NCBI GenBank assembly: GCA_964245495.1
Contig: CAXTNC010000061.1
Coordinates: 1-16,270 of the forward strand
Reading direction: 5' to 3'
DNA from: LMUY01 sp964245495
GTDB taxonomy: Bacteria > Pseudomonadota > Alphaproteobacteria > Acetobacterales > Acetobacteraceae
DNA: 16,270 bases
Shown here: positions 12,529 through 16,270 of the stretch, piece by piece
How the letters are laid out: each line of letters opens with the position of its first letter
Numbering within the stretch: position 1 is the stretch's first letter
Program-made: the position numbers and the translations under genes
Notes under the pieces: model-generated
Told to the model about the DNA's origin: nothing
The model's database searches: none
The model's input: only the letters and a program-made list of their open reading frames with translations

Positions 12529-13107
12529 ATGAGCCTTCCCTTGATGCCGAAGGCCACCGCAGTGTGGCTGATCGACGAAACCGCACTCACCTTCACGCAG
12601 ATCGCGGATTTCTGCGGCATGCATCCGCTGGAAATCCAGGCCATCGCGGACGGCGAGGTGGCGCAAGGCATCGTCGGCTACAACCCAGTGGCCAACAACC
12701 AGGTGACCGCCGAGGAGATCACCCGCTGCGAGGCGGACGGCGAGGCCCGGCTCACGCTGCTGCCCCCCGCCAATCCGCCGCCCAAGAAGGGCCGCGGCGC
12801 GCGCTACACTCCCGTAGCCAAGCGCAACGACCGCCCGGACGCCATCGCCTTCGTGCTGCGCAACTTCCCGCAGCTGTCGGAGGCGCAGGTCGTCAAGCTG
12901 CTCGGCACCACCAAGGAGACGATCCAGAAGGTGCGTGAGCGCAGCCATTGGAACAGCACCAACATCAAGCCGCGCGACCCGGTGATCCTGGGCCTGTGCA
13001 GCCAGACGGACCTGAACTCGATGGTCAACGCCGCCAACGACCGACTGATCCGCGAAGGCAAGACGGTGCCGGCGCCGGTCCGCATGGAGGCCGAAGAGGC
13101 AGCGTAA
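12529..13107 (+). CDS. trcR: Cell cycle transcriptional regulator TrcR (DUF1013)
   Basis: A 192-aa protein of the DUF1013 family, whose Caulobacter member TrcR binds RNA polymerase and acts in transcription of cell-cycle genes. Seen: MPKATAVWLIDETALTFTQIADFCGMHPLEIQAIADGEVAQGI (an HTH-like N-terminus, about 7-48), GYNPVANNQVTAEEI, a basic PPPKKGRGARYTPVAKRNDRPDA linker, a second HTH-like segment SEAQVVKLLGTTKETIQKVRERSHWN (about 117-142) and NIKPRDPVILGLCSQTDLNSMV. These blocks are nearly invariant in the family. The ATG at 12529 has GGAGAG upstream. It sits alone in its transcription unit, divergent from the DUF1192 gene. The function is assigned by family; no target sites can be read from here. 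Confidence 0.93.
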   Translation: MSLPLMPKATAVWLIDETALTFTQIADFCGMHPLEIQAIADGEVAQGIVGYNPVANNQVTAEEITRCEADGEARLTLLPPANPPPKKGRGARYTPVAKRNDRPDAIAFVLRNFPQLSEAQVVKLLGTTKETIQKVRERSHWNSTNIKPRDPVILGLCSQTDLNSMVNAANDRLIREGKTVPAPVRMEAEEAA

Positions 13108-13345
13108 GATCAGGGCTTCCCCTCCGTGCGTATTCCATTCGCCTGATAGGAGGCGAGCGGAACCTTGACCCACTCCGCCCCGAACCCCACCACGGGACGG
13201 TCGTTCTTTGGAAACCTTCATGTAAAGGGGTGAGTGGGACGCCCTACTTGCAAGACTGGGCCTCTTCCGGGTGCAGGGCGGAGGTGGCCCAAGGTTCCAA
13301 GGCCTCCTTCAGGCGCTTGGAGAAGAAGCCCAACAAAGCCGCAAG
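13108..13345. other. Non-coding intergenic stretch with repeat-like sequence
   Basis: The 238 bp between trcR and the aldo/keto reductase contain no convincing gene. A small hairpin, TCGCCT-GATAGG-AGGCGA (13139-13156), follows trcR and could be a weak terminator. On the minus strand the stretch around 13160-13215 reads GGTTTCCAAAG, then GTGGTGGGGTTCGGGGCGG, a style of sequence I associate with dispersed intergenic elements in Acetobacteraceae. The association is from memory and not proven here. Short frames across it have no recognisable content. Confidence 0.4.
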
Positions 13346-14173
13346 CTAAGCCGCCTTGTCCCAAACCGGCGCGAACCCCGGGTTGACCATCCGCTGCCCC
13401 TTCGGCAGCGCCGCGATCGCCGCCCGGTCCGCATCGTCCAGCACGATCTTCATCGCCTCCAGGTTGGCCACCTGGCTTTCCCGCCGCGCCGCCTTCGGGA
13501 TCGCGGCCACGCCGGGCTGGTCCACCAGCCACTTCAGCGCCACCTGCGCCGCCGTGGCGCCGTGCTTGCGCGCGATCACGCCCAGTTCCTCGCTGTCCGC
13601 CAGCTTGCCCTGCGCCACCGGGCAGTATGCCGTCAGCGCCATGTCGTGCGCGCGCAGGAAGCCCAGCACCGGGTCCTGCCCGAGCAGCACGTGATACTCG
13701 ATCTGGTTGACGGCCAGGGGCGCGCCGATCTCGTCCACCGCCTGGCGCAGCAGCGCCGTGGTGAAGTTGCAAACGCCGATCGCGCGCGCCAGCCCCTCCT
13801 CCTTCAACGCCGCCAGCGTTTGGAGCGCCGCCGGCAGGTCCATGTCCGGCGACGGCCAGTGGATCATGTAAAGGTCCACGTAGTCGGTTTGCAGCTTGCG
13901 CAGGCTGGCCTCCATCGAGCGGCGCATCGCGTCCGGCGCGAGGTTGGTGTACCAGACCTTGGTGGTGACGTGGATGTCCGCCCGCGGCAGCCGCGCCCCG
14001 GCCAGCGCCGAGCCGACCGCCTCCTCGTTGTCGTACATCTCCGCCGTGTCGATGTGGCGGTAGCCGAGCGAGAAGGCCCGCTCCACCGCTTCCCGGCACG
14101 CGTCGCCCTTCATGCGCCAGGTTCCCAGGCCCAGCTTGGGCATCCGCAGGCCGTGTCCCGTGATCATCTCCAT
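13346..14173 (-). CDS. Aldo/keto reductase (2,5-diketogluconate reductase-like)
   Basis: NAD(P)H-dependent oxidoreductase of 275 aa with a TIM-barrel fold. The catalytic tetrad is intact: D42 and Y47 (HIDTAEMYDNEEAVG), K72 (VTTKVW) and H105 (MIHWPSPD). The cofactor end has GVCNFT, NQIEYH, YCPVAQGKL and IPKAAR, the last normally binding the 2'-phosphate of NADPH. The length and GLGTWRM start fit the small bacterial members grouped with 2,5-diketo-D-gluconate reductases; the real substrate may be any aldehyde or ketone. The ATG at 14173 follows the WD40 stop by 10 bp, and its AGGAAG Shine-Dalgarno (complement of 14180-14185) overlaps that stop codon, so translational coupling is likely. It is the last gene of the CobW-WD40-AKR unit. 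Confidence 0.93.
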   Translation of the reverse strand: MEMITGHGLRMPKLGLGTWRMKGDACREAVERAFSLGYRHIDTAEMYDNEEAVGSALAGARLPRADIHVTTKVWYTNLAPDAMRRSMEASLRKLQTDYVDLYMIHWPSPDMDLPAALQTLAALKEEGLARAIGVCNFTTALLRQAVDEIGAPLAVNQIEYHVLLGQDPVLGFLRAHDMALTAYCPVAQGKLADSEELGVIARKHGATAAQVALKWLVDQPGVAAIPKAARRESQVANLEAMKIVLDDADRAAIAALPKGQRMVNPGFAPVWDKAA

Positions 14174-14183
14174 GGTGAACTTC

Positions 14184-15173
14184 CTATCTGCTGAGATCGA
14201 CGGCGGCAGCGAACCCCGTCTCGGTTCCGAAGGCCAGCCTGGCCCCGTCCGCGCGCCAGGCCAAGGCCGACACGCTGCCACGGCCCGGCGGCGCCACCGG
14301 CAGGATGCGCTCGGAGGCGATGTCGGCCAGCACCACCAGCCCGTCCGCGAACCCGGCGGCCACCACCTCGTGCTGCGGATGCACCGCCACCCGGGTGCAC
14401 AGCACGCCGTCCCCGCCCGCCAGCTCCGTCGGCGACTTGCCCATCGGCCCGCCGCCGAAGAACGGCCACAGCACCACCGTGTCCGCCCCGGCGGAGGCCA
14501 GCCAGCGGCCGTTGCGGGTGAAGCCGAGCGCCTCCGTCTTGGCTGGGTAGCCGGACATCCGCATGTGCTGCCCGTCCGCCAGACGCCAGCCGTGCAGCGC
14601 GTTCTCCTGCATGGCGGTGACAACGGCCTCACCCGCCGGGTGCAGGGCGATGCCGGTGTGGCTGCCCTTCCACTCCAGCCGGCGCGGGCTGTCCACCTTG
14701 GCGGCGACGAACCACAGCGTGGCGCCCCCGTAGTGCGATGCGGCCAGCCGCTTGCCGCGGGCGTCGAAAGCAAGCCCGGTGACGGTGGAGGGATGCTCCA
14801 GCCGTTTCAGCGCCGCCCCGCCCTCGAACAGGTGCGCGGCCTTGCCGACGGCGCAGGCGGCGATGGCGCCATGCGCCGCCACCTGCTCGACCCACTTGCC
14901 GCCGAACCCGGCGATCGTCTCGACCGCCCCGTCCGTTCCGACCCGGCGGAACCCGCCATCGTCCCCGCCGGTCACGAACCCGGCGCCGGACGCGGCCAGG
15001 CTGAGCACCGCGCCGTCATGCGCCTGGACGTCCCGCCAGCCCCCGAGCACGACCCGGCCATCGCCCAAGGCGAAGGCGGGCACGTCGCCAGCCCAGGCAG
15101 CCGCCACGACGAAGGCGTCAAGCTCACGGTGCTCGCCGCGGGAGGCGAGCAGGTACTCCGCCGCCGCACTCAT
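14184..15173 (-). CDS. WD40-repeat beta-propeller protein
   Basis: A 329-aa protein made of degenerate WD40-type blades with no signal peptide or membrane segment, so a cytoplasmic scaffold or binding protein. Blade-like units are visible: VQAHDGAVLSLAASGAGFVTGGDDGGFRRV, HPSTVTGLAFDARGKRLAASHYGGATLWFV, WKGSHTGIALHPAGEAVVTAMQENALHGWRL, KTEALGFTRNGRWLASAGADTVVLW, VAVHPQHEVVAAGFADGLVVLAD and VSALAWRADGARLAFGTETGFAAAVDL. This gives roughly seven blades, enough for one propeller. Many blades end without the canonical W-D. The ATG at 15173 has GGAAGA 9 nt upstream. It lies 43 bp after the CobW GTPase gene and overlaps the ribosome site of the reductase, so it belongs to the same unit. The partner is unknown; an interaction with the GTPase is a guess. 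Confidence 0.88.
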   Translation of the reverse strand: MSAAAEYLLASRGEHRELDAFVVAAAWAGDVPAFALGDGRVVLGGWRDVQAHDGAVLSLAASGAGFVTGGDDGGFRRVGTDGAVETIAGFGGKWVEQVAAHGAIAACAVGKAAHLFEGGAALKRLEHPSTVTGLAFDARGKRLAASHYGGATLWFVAAKVDSPRRLEWKGSHTGIALHPAGEAVVTAMQENALHGWRLADGQHMRMSGYPAKTEALGFTRNGRWLASAGADTVVLWPFFGGGPMGKSPTELAGGDGVLCTRVAVHPQHEVVAAGFADGLVVLADIASERILPVAPPGRGSVSALAWRADGARLAFGTETGFAAAVDLSR

Positions 15174-15216
15174 GAAAGACGGTCTTCCATGGGGAAAGGG
15201 AGACGAAAGAAGGAAC

Positions 15217-16182
15217 TCAAGCCTGGCAAGCCTCGAAACCCCGCCGCAGCTGCGGGCGGTTCAGGTTGCGGCCGATGAACACCAGCCGGGACCGCTTTTC
15301 CCCTTCCGGCGCGCCCCCGATGAAATCCCCGTCCGCGATCATGTGCACCGCCTGGAAGGCGAAGCGCCGGTCATCTCCCTGGTAGTGCAGGATGCCCTTG
15401 GTCCGCAGCAGGTCCTGCCCCTTCTCCTGCAAGAGCTGCCCGATCCATGCGTTGAACTTTTCCGGGTCGAGCGGACGCGCCGCCTCGAACGACATGGATT
15501 GGATGTCGTCGTCGTGCTCGTGCTCCGTTTCCGTCAGGAAGCCGGGCTGCACGTCCGCCAGGATGCGTTGCAGGTCGAATGCGCCCTGGTCCAGCACGGC
15601 CGCGATATCGACCGCCGAGCGCTCCGTGCGGTGAATGGCGGCGAAGCGGTTGATCTTGCGGATGCTGGCCTCCACCGCTTCCAGCTCGTCCAGCGTCACC
15701 AAATCCGTCTTGTTCAGCACGATCACGTCGGCGAACGCGATCTGCGCCTCGGCCTCGGCGCTGTCCTTGAGCCGGGCGGGCAGGTTCTTGGCGTCCACCA
15801 CCGTCACGATCGCGTCCAGCCGGGTGCGGGCGCGCACGCCCTCGTCGACGAAAAAGGTCTGCGCCACCGGCGCCGGGTTCGCCAGCCCGGTGGTCTCGAT
15901 GATGATGCCGTCGAACTTGCCGCGGCGCTTCATCAGCCCGCCCACGATGCGGATGAGGTCTCCCCGCACGGTGCAGCAGATGCAGCCGTTGTTCATCTCG
16001 AACACCTCCTCGTCGGCGTCCACCACGAGGTCGTTGTCCACGCCCAGCTCGCCGAACTCGTTGATGACGACGGCGTACTTGCGGCCGTGCTGCTCCGTCA
16101 GGATGCGGTTGAGCAGCGTCGTCTTGCCGGCGCCCAGGTACCCGGTGAGCACGGTGACAGGGATCAGGTCGGTGTCGGACAT
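15217..16182 (-). CDS. CobW/COG0523 family metal-chaperone GTPase
   Basis: G3E-family P-loop GTPase of 321 aa. Seen: Walker A GYLGAGKT (14-21), NEFGELGVDNDLV (switch region), the metal-binding CxCC motif C67-I-C69-C70 within NNGCICCTVRGDL, Walker B-like IIIETTGLANPAP (E96) and base-specificity motif NKTD (157-160). A short acidic/histidine stretch, TETEHEHDDD (about 232-241), precedes the CobW_C domain, which ends RLVFIGRNLNRPQLRRGFEAC. COG0523 proteins deliver zinc or other metals to client enzymes, or serve in cobalamin synthesis; no cobalamin genes are nearby, so a metallochaperone role is favoured. The ATG at 16182 was chosen because MSDTDLIPVTVLTG matches family starts and AAGG precedes it. 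It is first in the CobW-WD40-AKR unit. I saw no clear Zur box. Confidence 0.93.
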   Translation of the reverse strand: MSDTDLIPVTVLTGYLGAGKTTLLNRILTEQHGRKYAVVINEFGELGVDNDLVVDADEEVFEMNNGCICCTVRGDLIRIVGGLMKRRGKFDGIIIETTGLANPAPVAQTFFVDEGVRARTRLDAIVTVVDAKNLPARLKDSAEAEAQIAFADVIVLNKTDLVTLDELEAVEASIRKINRFAAIHRTERSAVDIAAVLDQGAFDLQRILADVQPGFLTETEHEHDDDIQSMSFEAARPLDPEKFNAWIGQLLQEKGQDLLRTKGILHYQGDDRRFAFQAVHMIADGDFIGGAPEGEKRSRLVFIGRNLNRPQLRRGFEACQA

Positions 16183-16208
16183 CGGGTCGCCTTGGCAGGT
16201 GTCGCCTT

Positions 16209-16238
16209 CATATAGGCGCGGTGCTCCGCCAGGCCCAA
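16209..16238 (-). promoter_or_regulatory. Possible promoter of the CobW-WD40-AKR unit
   Basis: On the minus strand, TTGGGC (complement of 16233-16238) is followed after 18 bp by TATATG (complement of 16209-16214), about 27 bp before the CobW start. The small inverted repeat CGCCT-TCATAT-AGGCG (16203-16218) surrounds this -10 and could be an operator, but matches no site I recognise. Confidence 0.35.
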
Positions 16239-16270
16239 CCCTGCACCTCCACATGGCCACCCCCGCCCCC

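Noticed and set aside
12202..13221. A 339-residue minus-strand frame ending in the DUF1192 protein
   Set aside because: Only its last 60 residues look like protein. The rest is antisense to trcR, so the start was moved to 12384.
14752..16215. A 487-residue + strand frame opposite the WD40 and CobW genes
   Set aside because: It crosses two well-supported minus-strand genes and has no recognisable domain.
16254..16270. An ATG at 16254 that might begin a divergent + strand gene
   Set aside because: Only five codons are visible before the window ends and no ribosome binding site precedes it, so it cannot be supported.

Overview
The window reads as chromosomal DNA of a GC-rich (roughly 70%) alphaproteobacterium, most likely Rhodospirillales/Acetobacteraceae (Roseomonas-like). 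The lineage call rests on gene content: a C4-pathway 5-aminolevulinate synthase (HemA), the alphaproteobacterial cell-cycle regulator TrcR (DUF1013), a DUF1192 mini-protein, an NdvA/ChvA-type glucan exporter and a small Hsp20 with a ROSE-like RNA thermometer. The genus is inference. There are no rRNA or tRNA genes, CRISPR arrays, phage genes or intact insertion sequences. The coding layout is dense and no gene-free stretch exceeds 300 bp.

Layout, left to right. 1-1648 (+): a nitronate monooxygenase cut by the window edge, then a ChaC-type gamma-glutamylcyclotransferase. 1675-3319: a single-domain response regulator (-) divergent from a histidine kinase (+) whose sensor is a canonical LOV blue-light domain, so probably a split photosensory two-component system. 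3393-4881: a TetR repressor (-) divergent from an EthD-like gene and a DUF4188 gene (+). The 80 bp between them hold two copies of a 15-bp palindrome placed over both promoters. 5055-6787 (-): hemA preceded by a two-CBS-domain protein. 6961-7818 (+): a TIGR00027-like methyltransferase, facing across a strong terminator an NdvA-like ABC exporter (-, 7899-9671) and pyridoxal kinase pdxY (-, 9767-10660). 10726-12144 (+): a Spy/CpxP-like periplasmic protein, ribosomal protein L31 (rpmE) with a strong terminator, and Hsp20. 12202-13107: a DUF1192 mini-protein (-) divergent from trcR (+). 13346-16182 (-): a probable operon of CobW/COG0523 GTPase, WD40-repeat protein and aldo/keto reductase.

The genes fall into small independent transcription units, several of them divergent regulator/target pairs. 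The most informative regulatory signals are the twin TetR operators (about 3973-4013), the ROSE-like hairpin covering the hsp20 ribosome binding site (11612-11670), and compact terminators between convergent genes, one of which contains both flanking stop codons (1648-1675).

Most other long open frames are antisense or frame-shifted shadows, as expected at this GC content. Many starts were moved downstream of the longest open frame on the basis of Shine-Dalgarno placement and family N-termini.
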